DNA of 64,000 nucleotides, from positions 47,954,681-48,018,680 of the forward strand of contig NC_063450.1 of NCBI RefSeq assembly GCF_020379485.1, written 5' to 3'. The position numbers and the translations under genes are program-made. Position 1 is the stretch's first letter. The number at the start of each line of letters is the position of its first letter. Below are positions 43,342 through 55,421 of the stretch, piece after piece. Below the pieces are notes generated by a model. The model searched no databases and was not told the origin of the DNA. It saw only the letters and a list, made by a program, of their open reading frames with translations. Origin of the DNA: Brassica napus (lineage: Eukaryota > Streptophyta > Magnoliopsida > Brassicales > Brassicaceae).

Positions 43342-45460
43342 CTATAGTTCAGCCGATACCACCGGCGTGGACCGGTTCCGCCTCCTTTTTTTACGTGCTC
43401 TATGCACTTTAGTATGACTACCACCGAACTTCAACCGTCCTGTATCCCTAAACCGGTCCTTCTCAGCTGTCAAAATCACACATTCCGGCGGAGGCACCGC
43501 GTATCGTACGGTATCATAACAATACGAATAATACATGTAACGTTCTCGGAACCGTCGCATTGCAGCTGCTTGTTTAGGACTAATTGTTGAGTAATCGCTG
43601 GTCATGAGAAGTTGGTCAGAGGCAGAACAATTGATATTGTTGTAGTTATCTCTGGTCAGAGTGGTCAGTGACTCGGAGACATTACAACCGTCGAGAGCAA
43701 TGTCTTTGAACTCGGAGACGAAAGGTGAGAATGTGTAGTCAACGCTGAATTTACCGCCGGAAGTTGCCCAGCTTGAGGCGTCCCAAATGGTTGCGTAGAG
43801 AGACATTGGCTTTTGTGGGTAGTCTCCATTCATTTCTTCTTTTCTTTTGATTTCTCTTATTGGCACATCGTCTACCCAAAATCTGCAAATTGTAACTAAA
43901 CAACATTGTTATATTGAACTTTTCTATACCATATTTTATTGGCTAATTAGAGCAAGTTTTACCATGTGGTTTCAAATCTTGATGACCTAAACTGATTCAA
44001 TCTTAATCAAACTAGGTTTAATCCCATATACTTTACAAATGCATAAATAAATTCAGTCAACAATGAAAAATTATTACCCTCATGCATGTAAATCAACAAG
44101 GTGTACATATATATATTGCGTTCACTAAAATACACAGCATGTCAACAACCACTTACGTTTCATGCACAGTACACTATCAAAGCTATTCAAACCACATGCA
44201 CTATCTTTTTCTTGACTTAGAAAAAAAACTCCTTTTCTAGATCACCTAACTATGAGTTTTTCTTTAATAAAAATTAGCTCGAAACAATACTATTTTACTC
44301 TCCAAATCATTTACCTAACAATTTTTAAAACAATGATCATAAGTTGTTGAGAAAAAAAAGAGTGGGAAAGAGGAAACTAACATTATTTTGGTAGGGTTCC
44401 AAAGGATGCTATAACGGTGAAACTCCTTGGAAGGATCAAACCAAAGACGGTAACGTTCTTCGCGGCCACGGCTTGTGCTACCGTTTCCATACATATTCGT
44501 CTGAAACCGCCACGGCTTCCCTTCAACGTTCCCTAAAAACTCTATGTCTAATTCGTCGTGGTTCTTCACAAACACATCGCCGTTTGATGTCTGGATTGAA
44601 TGTTAATTCACATTCAATCACTTTTTACTAAATTTTAAGAAATTGAAAAAGATTAATGACTTACATAGAAGGCGACTACAAGACCGGCCGTGTTAGCTCC
44701 AGGCAACTTTATCAACGAACTGAAAAATCCATGTTGATACATGCTTGAAGATATGAATCCTGACCCTATCGAATTCATTTTGAAATAATTTCGCATTAAA
44801 TCTATATAATTAAAAACCCAACGACTTTAAGTAGTAACATATTTTCAAGAAACTTTATTAACAAAGTTGACAAACGGTGAAATAAATAAATTGCGTATGT
44901 CACATCATTTACTTTTACATGAACATGATGATTGAATCTAGATCAAGATTTTGCAAAAGTCTTTTTTCTTTTTAACTTATAATTTTGCAAAAGTTCATGT
45001 TTGGTAAAAGATGGTATAATCGCATTAAAACCATTGTAACATGATACAAGATGGTTTAATCGCATAAGTATGTTAACACCATCGAGTTATCGTTCCATTC
45101 CTATCCATTATTATGTCCATGCAACTCACAAAATGAAAAGTAGAGATTATCATCATCATCAAAAACCTAAAACTCGAGTCTCTTAACGTGAAACTAATTG
45201 TATTTCCTGAGAAATATTTGTACTAATAATATCTAAATAATTACTTAAAAAGACAAGAAATTACCGGTGTATTTGTCGAGGAGTAATCGAACGCTGCGAT
45301 CATCAGGAGATCGAATGAGATTAGATTCACCAAATAAATGAGAAAGACCTTCATCAAAGAAGATCGGGTTCATGTTCTCCAATCCCAAAACACATCTCCA
45401 AGAAACGATCACCATCACCATCACCATCACCTTTAGTCGACGATATATTAAATCTCTCAT
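43342..45460 (-). CDS. XTH29: Xyloglucan endotransglucosylase/hydrolase, XTH29-like (group III)
   Basis: A GH16 enzyme that cuts and rejoins xyloglucan in the cell wall. Four exons fit: 45265-45460, 44665-44759, 44382-44590 and 43342-43882, with phases that agree, giving 346 residues. The start at 45460 puts a hydrophobic leader (VMVMVMVIVSWRCVLGL) at the N terminus; the open frame continues upstream without hydrophobic character. The catalytic motif is HDELDIEFLGN, with the nucleophile and acid/base Glu. It is followed by the N-glycosylation site NGS within YGNGSTSRG and by KEFHRYSILWNP. The C-terminal XET domain contains YYSYCYDTVRYAVPPPECV. The protein ends in a basic tail (HRARKKRRRNRSTP), typical of the XTH27-30 group. 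XTH30 is the closest alternative; the place beside S40-3 favours XTH29. No lesion is seen. Confidence 0.93.
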
Positions 45461-45610
45461 AACTTCTTTTGTTCTCTTGAAACACAAAGAGAAGATTGAT
45501 TTGTTTTTCTCTTCTATGACTGGTCTAAGATGTTTGTTATTGGTTCTTCTTCTCTTATGATGCGTCAAAGTGGGAACGAAGACCATGGAATTGTCTAAGT
45601 TTTGCTCCTC

Positions 45611-45622
45611 TATATATATACT
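45611..45622 (-). promoter_or_regulatory. TATA box of XTH29
   Basis: TATATATATA on the minus strand lies about 150 bases before the start codon at 45460, in a position suited to a core promoter with a leader of roughly 120 bases. Confidence 0.5.
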
Positions 45623-45640
45623 TTCTTTTTTGGTTCTCAA

Positions 45641-46182
45641 CTAATTCCTTTTTCATGCAATAGATAAGTAAATGTTACTTTTGTTATATAGTAACCTACT
45701 AAACTCATATTGAACTTCTATATTAGACTTTTTTATATAATAAAGATAGAATTCTAGAGTCGGTTAATTAAAAATGATTAATAATTTAATATGTTAGAAA
45801 GAATTAATTCTAGAGATAGTGATGGCTGGAAGATCTTTCTGCTTTTGTCTCTATTGAAGTGTTCCAAAACCAAAGAAGAAATCGAATGTAGGCCCTTCAA
45901 GTTTACAATGACGCATTATCATCATCGTCGGTAACTCAAATGTCATTGTATACTTGAGACTACTCATGGTTAGTTACCAAGCAGCTTAAAAGTTGTGCAT
46001 TTTACATTATTGACGCATTGTAAAGAGGATATATAACAGACATATATATTTTTTCACCATCAAATGAAATTACAACAGTGAACATTTCCAAAGAGCCACC
46101 AAAACACTTTGATATGACAGAACATATATGAAGTTTGACAGTAATTTCTAAGGGAGGTGTTAAGGAGTCATACACTATATTA
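45641..46182. other. Spacer between XTH29 and EDR2
   Basis: AT-rich DNA with no gene. It holds the XTH29 upstream region and the EDR2 3' UTR. Confidence 0.4.
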
Positions 46183-49100
46183 TTAACCTGACTCCAGATT
46201 TGGAACTATAGCTGAAGAGAGTTCTATATGCGAAACCCGAACCGCACCTATAAGCCTCTCTGGCAATTCTTCCGGTGCATTTGCCTGCCAAAACCAAACC
46301 AGATTTGTTCGTATACATTAATACAATAACCCCAACTACTTGAAAGCAAAACCTATAAACATTATGTGTCCGTTTGTCACCTGTACAAGGAAAGCCATTT
46401 CGACAACCAACGATGTGATTACACCAATGACGAGTCCCAACACTCCATTTGCAACAGTTGATGAACCAATATCCACATCAATCTACACGATGAATCATTT
46501 GAGTTATTAATGGTTACAGAGAGCTTCGAATTCAACACTATATAACTTCACTCACTTCTAAGTATGTCGGGCCACGAATGTAGTTGCAGTCCACTGCTTT
46601 CCCTAGGAGACATGGAGTGCTTCCCACGCTTTGCCTTACTATCCATGACCCCTTGTATAAAAATAATGTCAATACACTTGTTAGTGGTAATCACAAAGAG
46701 AAAGAGAGACGAACATACCTTAGGAACTAAAGGTATAAGCTTTAGCCTACTATTCCGGAACTCATCATCCCCATCAACAAATCGTTGCAATAAGGACCCG
46801 GGTACAAGTTCTTTCGTCACGAAATAAAACACCATACTGTAGTGTGTTGACCCTGGAACCTATTATACAAACAAACATGACTTTGTGGTTTGTACATTAT
46901 GTTCTGAATCTTAATAATAGTTTGATCGTTAAAACTTACTTGTACATTTACAACCATTGAGAATAGACCTTTCTCTGCAGCAACCTGAACACGTTTATCA
47001 AAAGACTCAATAATCATGGATATTCCTTTCTAAGACGAATCCAAAGGCAAGAGACTAGTATGGGAAGGGAAGCATTTGAAGATTTGATTGTAATAGTCTC
47101 TCCTTTAACGAACAAAAAGTCAAGATGTAATGTATCTTACTTGTGCTGCACAGCCCTTACGTCTAGCCACATGATCTATTCGTTTACTGTCTTTGAACCA
47201 ATCGACAGCAACGAGGTCCATAAGATGCTTCCCAGCAGGAATCTTCAGTATAGCATTAAATGGACAGGAACAGAAGTTAGCTGGATGCAAGAACTGAACC
47301 ATTCTAAAGAACTAAGACAAATAGGTTCACCGACCTTTCTTTTATCATCACAAAAGTTCTTGCTACGAACTTTGAAGTTGTTCCCGTCAGAAGTCCTCCA
47401 GCAGTTACGAGCATTTTCATTTTCATTCCGCTTTAGGTTACCCGAGAAGCATGACAGATCAATCTTGTGAGCAGGTTCTTCTTCTGAAGTTTCAATTCAC
47501 ATAAAACTATTAGATTATCTTTCTTGACTCAAGGTAGAATTTTTACACTTAAATCATAGGGTGCTCACCTGTTTTCTTGACATCAGTCTCTATCTTACTT
47601 GTTTCACCCTGAAATTGTACACAAGAATGACGATTCAATACCACATGCAGCTTAGTATTAGATGATGTAAATGCTTGGAAATTCAAACCTCTTGTTCTGA
47701 TTCAGCGATCTGAAACTCATCATCATCATCAGAGTCTTCATCCATGAGCACAGAGTTTCTGTTGGCAGCATTTGTTTGATCAACAGAAAAGGCAGACTGA
47801 TGCAGAGACCTTCCACTCTTACTCAAGCTCAAGGAAGATGATGCCATGTTAACCATAACAGGGATCCGGGTATGAACACCTCTCTCATCTGTCTGTGAAA
47901 ACCATTCCCGCAAACCTGTGATGAGAGCATTACAACGCATGATAATAAATAGCCAGCAAGGACCAATGGGAAAGAACTTACCAGCAACACTATTCAGCAT
48001 TTGAAGAAGACAATGTTGTTGAAATGCTGGAAGGTAGCCTGCACCCCACCCTTTTAAATCAATTTGTATTAGATGTTGCACCTGTGTTCTAGGCCTCCCA
48101 TTTCGTGGCTTTAGTGGGGCAATATTATATCCTCCACCTAAGATAAACAACAAAAAGATAACAGTACATCAAACATTATAACATTTTAGTTAATGCTGAG
48201 ATATGTTTAGGTTCATAGACATACTCTCAAGATGAGCACGGACACAGCCAGGTTGTGGACCACAGTTATCATGCTCCCTAGAACGGAACAACACAACTTC
48301 ACAGAAAGAGCGAGATTAATAACCAACAAGCTATTGTAAAAACTACCTTTTCCAGATTATAGCTCGAGTAAAGAGGAAAACAAAGGTACCATAACTCCCA
48401 TCATCATTACGGCGCCAATAGCGGACATAACAGAGGTCACGAGGCCACACAACCCTGGAACCATTTGATATAATTAGGATAAAACTGGAAACAACATAAT
48501 ATTCTAAAGATCACAGATGACAACAATAACTAACTATAATCCTGAATTGTTTCCCCTGAAACCAGTCAATTTCAACATGTTATCATGGTAGAAATAAAAT
48601 CACAGACACTCTGCATACAATCTAGGCCCTTCAGGACAACCTAGTTTATTTAGCTAGGTATGTAGCATATAAGATTTAATTCAGTTGGAATCAAAGTATC
48701 ACTTGTTTTCCATTCATTAAAAAATTATGTTGGGAAGGTGTGACTGTAACTGGACGATAATATTTTAGGTGCAACATTACATTGGAAACCAGTCGAGCAA
48801 AAGTCTATGATAGAGCACTGCTGTGTGACCATCCACCTCTTCCACTAAGCTACCATACTGAAAGCTGCAGTCCCACCTGCACCACACAGGGGAATAACTT
48901 CAGGTACAGACCAGAACACTTAGAACAAAACACTTCTGGATGCATACTATAGACAGAAATGAAGAAAAACAGAAGGCAGAGAAGCACCTACTCATAACGA
49001 GTGCCATCCATGCTCATTACAAGTTCGAATACTTCCTCACATGTTGCCTCCACTACTCCAACAGCTTTCATTGCCCTGCTGCAGCTTCTCGGCTGCACAC

Positions 49101-49351
49101 GTAGCACTGTAAGTTACGGTTCTTGTCTAGATAAAGTTTCTACATAATCAGAGGGCAATCACGCCACACAAAAATGACAAGCTATTAGAAACTTCCATAC
49201 AAGGTAATCAACTTCAAGAAGCTCTTCAAAAAATCCGAAGACCTGTCAAATGTATAAAAAACACAAACAAAGAAGATTAAGGTCAAATTCTAGCTCTTTC
49301 ATTTACCAGTTACTATAGCAGATAACTAAGGAGAGCACTGGGTTCCACATA

Positions 49352-49386
<35 letters not shown>

Positions 49387-51325
49387 TGGGATTTAACATG
49401 GGAAAATAATAAACTATGTTGCGTAGCAACTTTGCAACCCTGCAACACCACTAACCGTTTTGGCACTGAAGTAGACGCCAGTGTTTTCTCGAGAAAGCTT
49501 GGTTATCAGAATTCTGGTTCGCCAACTCTGCATCAAACTCCTTAGTCCAGTCAAGTACAGATGGCGGGGGACCTGCACATTTGCTTGAGGTGATTAGATT
49601 ACAGTCAGGACTGCAGCTGACCAGATTAGCTCATAAATAAATGAACTCGGAACAAACCATTTCCAATAGTAGTCCTTCTCACTAAACGACGCCTAGAGTC
49701 ATCTTCATCTTCTGGTGCACTGAATCTTAATAAAATTGAAGATATTTAGTCAGAAAGGTCCTAAAAGTTTCTCCTGGACCAGTGAGTTGTTGGCAAACTG
49801 AATTTAACATGCCATCAGAGAGAGAAATTATATCGGATAGGGACTCACTGGCTTTCATAATCTGAAGATGAAGCAGTCCTTCCAGTATCCATTCCAGACT
49901 TATATTCAAATGCAACATATTGCTGACCATTTGGAAATTGAGACTCTTGATGCTGCCCCAGTGCAAACACACAGTGAGGTAAATACGATAAAAGCACCAA
50001 TGTACGCAAGTATAGATAAGTAAATAGGCATATGACAGACCTGGTCTATAACAGACTCAATTTTTTCCTTCCACATAAGTGCTTCCTGGATGTTGAACGC
50101 TGCCATCTAGGAAAGAATATACTACTCCATAATTAACTAACAAGGTTAAAGGTAGTGCTGGCTATTTGTGGAAGTAAAGAGAAGATACCGTAATTCTATG
50201 GTGCTTTTCTTTCTTGTTATAGACAGACAACACGTAAAACCATCTGCAGAAAAGAGTTGACAAGCACAAACAAATTTAAAAGGGTATTATTGATGGTACA
50301 GTCAAGGTTATGATAAATAGGAAGTTAACTTGGCATGAAGAACCATCAACTGATTCACAACAGACATTATCAAATGTCTTTAAACTGCAGAAAGAGATTG
50401 GAAATGTTTTAAAAAAATCTGCCCTTACACAACCTTTAGATGATCCCTCTAACTTATTCGTTTAAAATGTGGGATTTTTATAGCATACATATAAGTATCA
50501 TGTGTGCATTAAATGTTAATATTATCAAGAAATATGGAGCCCTATTTCTCTACCAAGCAACCACTCCTACTTCCTGTAATAGAGTCTTCTTGTCCTACTC
50601 ATTTAAGTTCAAATATTAGCCGGGAAGAGAAAATTAGCGTAAATAATTTTCTGCAGCAATCCAAAGGCAAAGAGATGTGTTTATAAGAAATCTAAGCTTA
50701 AATACATCATGTCAAGATGAGTGGTTGCAATTCACAAAACTATATACCGTCGATCTATAAGCACTTGGAGTAACAAAATAAAAAGAGAAAGGGTAAAGTT
50801 AAGACTACTGACATGACCAAGATGTGTCTTCAAGCCTCGGTCTTCAACTCTGCAGTTGCCATCAATTAACATGGTCTTGATAGGAACCTGTATTCACCAC
50901 ATGTAGAAAGCATCATTCATCACTCACCCATGTTTGTTCAAGAAGAAAACCTTGAAACTCAAATGGCATCTACACACACCCCTATAAGTTTATAGTAGAC
51001 TTTTTTTTCCTATAAGCATAGTGCCTTACAGTCCAACTCTACGATCTCACAAACATACTTGGAAACCCAGAGACATATAATACTGATTTTCAAGAAACCC
51101 AAAAGGGAAAGTTTGAAACTTGCAAAACAGATACAAAAAAAAAAAAAAAAAAAAAAAAGTAAAAAGACTTTAGAAGCGGTTTTAGACCTGAGAATCCTGA
51201 GGTTTCTTCTTGTAATAGGCCAAAAGACGAGGCTCCAAAACGAAGTACCTCATGTGAATATACGACCGTCCGATCTTCCTCCTTCCATACCTCACCATCC
51301 ACCCTTCGTACACTACTTTTGACAT
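46183..51325 (-). CDS. EDR2: EDR2-like protein (PH, START and DUF1336 domains), with two +1 frameshifts
   Basis: ENHANCED DISEASE RESISTANCE 2 limits powdery-mildew cell death and ethylene-induced senescence; it binds phosphoinositides through its PH domain and has a START lipid-binding domain. About 22 exons are readable in order, from MSKVVYEGWMVRYGRRKIG (exon 1, 51188-51325, PH) through NIQEALMWKEKIESVIDQ. The START part includes MDGTRYEWDCSFQYGSLVEE, WPRDLCYVRYWRRNDDGSY and PRTQVQHLIQIDLKGWGAGY. DUF1336 includes CFSGNLKRNENENARNCWR, KHLMDLVAVDWFKDSKRIDH and CLLGKAVDCNYIRGPTYLE, and the protein ends SSAIVPNLESG. Splice sites look normal. Two defects occur. Exon 3 has an extra T in a run at 50236-50239, giving a TAA at 50217-50219. 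Exon 8 has an extra T in a run at 49228-49233. The gene is either newly dead or carries homopolymer sequencing errors. Confidence 0.9.
49351..49384. repeat. (TA)n microsatellite in an EDR2 intron
   Basis: Alternating T and A for more than 30 bases, between the exon ending at about 49457 and the exon at 49200-49245. It explains the larger size of this intron. Confidence 0.85.
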
Positions 51326-51849
51326 TGTTCTCTGTCCGCACGAGAAGGAAGAAGAACAAGGGCACAACTTTACTTTCCCCACGGAAAATCGAAGCACTGG
51401 AACTATATGTATTTCCGCGGGAGATGATCATGTACTACTAGGACATGACCTGTGTTGTTCATCGGAGCTCAAAGTTCCGGAGAAAAAATCAAGTTTGTAG
51501 ACGACGACAAAAAGAACAAAGAGAAAGCGATTCAACTTTGACAGAAACAGAAAATTGATTTATTCTTCAGGAAAAAACCGTAGAGAGACAGAGAAATAAA
51601 ATAAAAACTGATTTAAGTGGACAACAAAAACTAATCACGCCAAAGATGTCTTCTTGTTGGATAAACAAACAAAACATAATTAATATGGTAATAAAACATA
51701 ATTAATTTAAAATTAAGACATGTCAAATCAGTTCGAAACACACATTTCCGATTTGTCCTCATGTATGTATGTATACTATCAAAGGTCGCTGACGGCGAGC
51801 TTATATTCCGTTAGACACGACGACGTATCAACATATTAGATGACGTGCG
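51326..51849. other. EDR2 leader and upstream region
   Basis: A purine-rich part (51480-51600 on the plus strand; pyrimidine-rich on the minus strand) is likely the EDR2 5' UTR and promoter. No separate gene is seen. Confidence 0.4.
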
Positions 51850-52754
51850 AGGGGTGTTCAATCCGGATATCGGTTCGGTTTCGGTTCAGTTTTTTTGGTT
51901 TTTCGATATTTCGGTTAGTAAAATACAACAACCATTCTAAATTCATATTTACTTCGTTCGGTTCGGTTTATATACCGTCGGTTTTCGGTTTATTCGGTTT
52001 TATACCAAAAAACATAATTCTTTATTTTGAGATCATATTATATGACACATTCATTTATTAAAAAATATTATAAGTTTAAATAAAAGAACAAAAATAAAAA
52101 ATGTTTCTATCTTCTAATAAAATAATCAAATCTATAATTAAAATCAAAGCTCAAAATTTTGGTAATAAAAATAAAAAAAACAAAAAATAAAACAGAAGCA
52201 CGGAGCACAAAAGAAAAGTTTTTCTATTCTTTCATATTTAGCGTTCATCAAAGTCATGTTTCTTCTATTAAACACGAAACTCTATCCGTTTATAGATTAA
52301 AAAAAAAGTTGTGAAGAATTTCCACTAATTGTTATCATCAAATTTATAATCTTTATTTCAATTTAGTCAATGCTAAACTAAAGCAAAAAGATCAAAAGAA
52401 GACTAAGAAAATAAGAAGCATGTTTGCGATGAATTGTTATTTAATTATAGTTCAAGTGTTTTACAAATCAGAACTTTTTTATTACTGTAAAAAATATGGT
52501 AATAGTTATTAGCAAAAAAATTAACTTATGATTTTCATACGTCGTTATAAAATATATACATATTTACATGTTTTTATTTTTTGATCGGTTTTATTCGGTT
52601 TATTCGGTTTTATCGGTTATATACCGAACCATATCCAAATCCTACGGTTTTTTTAAAAATCATATTCATTCGGTTTGTATGGTATATACCAAATCCAAAC
52701 CATATTATCTATTTCGGTTTGGTTCGGTTCGGTTTTGCCATATTGAACAGCCCT
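51850..52754. mobile_element. hAT-type element with CGGTT-rich ends
   Basis: The ends AGGGGTGTTCAAT and ATTGAACAGCCCT are inverted repeats (11 of 13 positions pair). The flanks are ACGTGCG (51843-51849) and ACGTGTG (52755-52761), a duplication with one mismatch that I can delimit to 7 bases only. Both subterminal parts are rich in ttcggtt/ggttcgg and enclose an AT-rich core without a transposase. It is the same architecture as the element at 42006-42860. Confidence 0.75.
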
Positions 52755-52761
52755 ACGTGTG

Positions 52762-53375
52762 AACCACAATCCAAAGAAAAGTTTATTTTTTCTTTTTTTT
52801 TTTGCAGCGAATTATTCCTGCGTCAAATTAAAAAAAAAAAAACTCAAGTAATTTCAAAACTAATTACAGATCAATAACTGCATTAATAATTTTTTTTTTT
52901 TTTTAAAGAAATCACAGATCAATTTTGCAGTGACCAGATACGTATAGATTTAGCAGTGTATTGGAATTTTGTTTTGTTGTTTTATAAACAGAAACAAATT
53001 TGAAAAAATATTACATGGTCCAGTGTCTTGCTATGTGCTGAGCTACAGATTCTAAACCTCTTAGTCACTTTAAAAAATTGTGAGTTAAAGAAAACTTATA
53101 ATATACATGAGCGAAGAGGATGAAGTGCTTGAAGCATAACCACACTTATGCACTCTATTTTCCTTTACCTAACCTGAACTGTCTGTCCATAAATGCTACT
53201 GCCAAACACCAAACCTCGCACATGCAACTATGTAACTGTAACATGGACCCGCACACAAATGCTTCAGGTTTGTTTCGTAGTGTGCCCTCTAACCAAGACA
53301 GGAAAGTAATAACTACTCAATCAAAATCTCGACAGGAGGGTCTCAAATGCTTGAGATCCTCGTGGTCTAACGTCA
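52762..53375. other. Spacer downstream of the AS8 gene
   Basis: AT-rich to about 53100, then a more balanced stretch that is probably the 3' UTR of the minus-strand AS8-like gene. No other gene is seen. Confidence 0.4.
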
Positions 53376-54298
53376 TTACATAGCTGATGAATCTCCACGG
53401 TTCTTGTCCTCCAAACCTGAAAATAAAATCTGATTACATCTTACTGATTTCTCTATCCAGATTGTCCTAACAAACAAAACCATCGATTCTATCCACTAAA
53501 TAAGAGTAACATCTCCAAACAGCACGAGACTGAAAAGTGTTGGAATGCTCAGGATACAGAAGCCATAATTTATTAGCTTTTCTTGTATTAGCAAAACGAG
53601 AAATCTTAAGACAATGTGTCTTATCACCAATGACAAGAAAAACTATTGAGAAGAACTTTTGAGCATTAACAGAGAAAATACATTAAGACAGTGATATGTA
53701 CCTTTGCGCATATGGAGAAGATGACTCCCAGATCTCTCACAATCATGTGGAATGAACAAAGGCAAACTTTTTAAGTCAATGGCATCATCCAAGAGAGGCT
53801 TCTCGTTGAAACCAGAGCACATCGCACTGACGTGTCTCTTCAACCCAACAAATTGAGGCATAACATCGCTCCAACCATCAACTGAAAGATTGTTACCAAA
53901 CAACTTAAAAGCACCCTTTCTAGTTGCTTCTACAGCTGAAAATTAAAAACACGAACGAAAGATTACTTGTAGACTAAATGACCAGTGAATGCATTCAAGA
54001 AAGATCAGAAATAAGAAATGTGTCTGAGAAAGAGAGAGAAGGAGAGAGTGTATATACCGTTATAAGGAGCCGCAAGAAGAAGGTTTGTGGGGAGACCAAT
54101 GCCGAGACCAGCGAGTGTAATGCCAACACTGAAACCAACGCCGCAGCCAGCACCGACGTAGCCAATGACCTCAGGGCCAAAACCAGGTCCCCATCCGACG
54201 CCACAACCTATCCCAATCCCCATTCCCCAAAAAGCTCCATAAGTAGGATGAACCGGATTCCATTTCTCATACCTCCTGAATATGCCCTTGATGATCAT
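53376..54298 (-). CDS. Cadmium-induced protein AS8-like (glycine-rich membrane protein)
   Basis: Three coding exons fit: 54058-54298, 53702-53935 and 53376-53416, giving 171 residues. The start is the ATG of MIIKGIFRRYEKWNP, just after a 3' splice site (catag) at 54304, so a 5' UTR exon lies upstream. The first half holds a glycine-rich hydrophobic stretch (WGMGIGIGCGVGWGPGFGPE, then GAGCGVGFSVGITLAGLGIG) with GxGxG periodicity, suggesting membrane insertion. The second half is hydrophilic (KGAFKLFGNNLSVDGWSDVM, FIPHDCERSGSHLL). It matches what I remember of Arabidopsis cadmium-induced protein AS8 (At4g19070). Its biochemical role is unknown. Confidence 0.82.
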
Positions 54299-54304
54299 CA
54301 CCAC

Positions 54305-55421
54305 CTATGAAGAGGTTTGAAACACAACCGTAAGATTACCATTGACCCCACGAGAATGATGATCTTCAATACCCAAATCCAAAGCACGTTGAAAGCTATA
54401 GACTATTAAACCAACACTATGTATAATATCACCAGCCAAGCATAAAGTAGATATGAGAAACCAGTTCACTTGGTGGCAAACCAGACAATTGATGAATAAC
54501 AAACATTCAGACCAACTGGGATAAATCTAAAGAAGAAACAGAGACAAAGAACAGAACAGAACATCTAAGGTTTACCATTAAGGGATTGCTGTTTCAGTTT
54601 TTCTCTTCCGTTTCGATCTTCGCTCCTTCTTTGTTTTTCACCTTTGATTGGATTTGCAAATGCAAAACACTCTTCGTTAGCCTTTCCGCCGACGAACACC
54701 GATAACCCATTCGTCGTTTAGCGCTTGGATAAAAGAAGAAGAAACAGAACCGGTCCGGCCATGCTTGACGGTATAATTCGACCCGGTTTACCATCCAAAA
54801 AAAAAAAAAAAATTGAAATTAAATCAATAATTGGACCGAGTAAAACGGATGTATACCGGATCCAACCAGCATTAGAGGATAAACCTTATGGTCCTTATCC
54901 ATTTCTCCCACTCGAAAACAGAACAAAGAGAACACAAAAATCGGACGATGCGGTTCACTCTGTCTATATTAGGTTTTACTTCTTGTTTCATGTCTGCTCT
55001 GATTCAATGGCTTTTGTACCATGTCCCATCATCCTCCTTGAGCAAGAGAGAACAAAACAAACACAGCTCCTTTGATATTTTTCTTGAAACCAGTACAAGA
55101 AGATACTTCAAGAGTGTACTTCTGCCAATCCTCAAACGCAGCTATAGCAATGATTAGGAAGTAACCAAGTACAACACAAATAGTCCCAAGTCGAACTTTA
55201 TTGCAAACCACCAAGTTAATCGTTACTCATAATACAAACCATCACACGACCGAAAGCATGAAAAGAAAATGAAACAAGGGCTGCAGACGACAGAGACCGT
55301 CGTGTAACTGAAAAGACATTAAGGTATTTGATTTTATGGACAAACCAGAGTATAGAGTAAAGATATTTATAGTAAAGAGTATTCTTCAGAAGAGGCTTGT
55401 GTTTGAGGTTTTTTTTTTGGG
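54305..55421. other. AS8 upstream region and spacer to the kinase gene
   Basis: It contains the probable AS8 5' UTR exon and promoter (a TC-rich leader on the minus strand near 54600). Two frames with no recognised domain are present: 54725-55075 (+) and 55029-55214 (-). The second includes GTICVVLGYFLIIAIAAFED, which looks like a membrane helix. It could be a fragment of a lost neighbour, but I cannot identify it. Confidence 0.3.

Noticed and set aside
45245..45640. Longer open frame that would add about 70 residues before XTH29
   Set aside because: The extra part is charged and lacks a signal peptide. The internal ATG at 45460 gives a normal secretory leader and family length.
49351..49384. 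TA repeat considered as a regulatory element or recombination site
   Set aside because: A plain microsatellite within an EDR2 intron explains it.
54725..55075. A 116-residue plus-strand frame
   Set aside because: It is basic and low in complexity (KKKKK run) with no domain. It lies opposite the leader of AS8 and looks like a chance open frame.
55029..55214. A 61-residue minus frame with a possible membrane helix
   Set aside because: It has no recognisable family, no splice context, and lies beside other chance frames. It is mentioned only in the intergenic entry.
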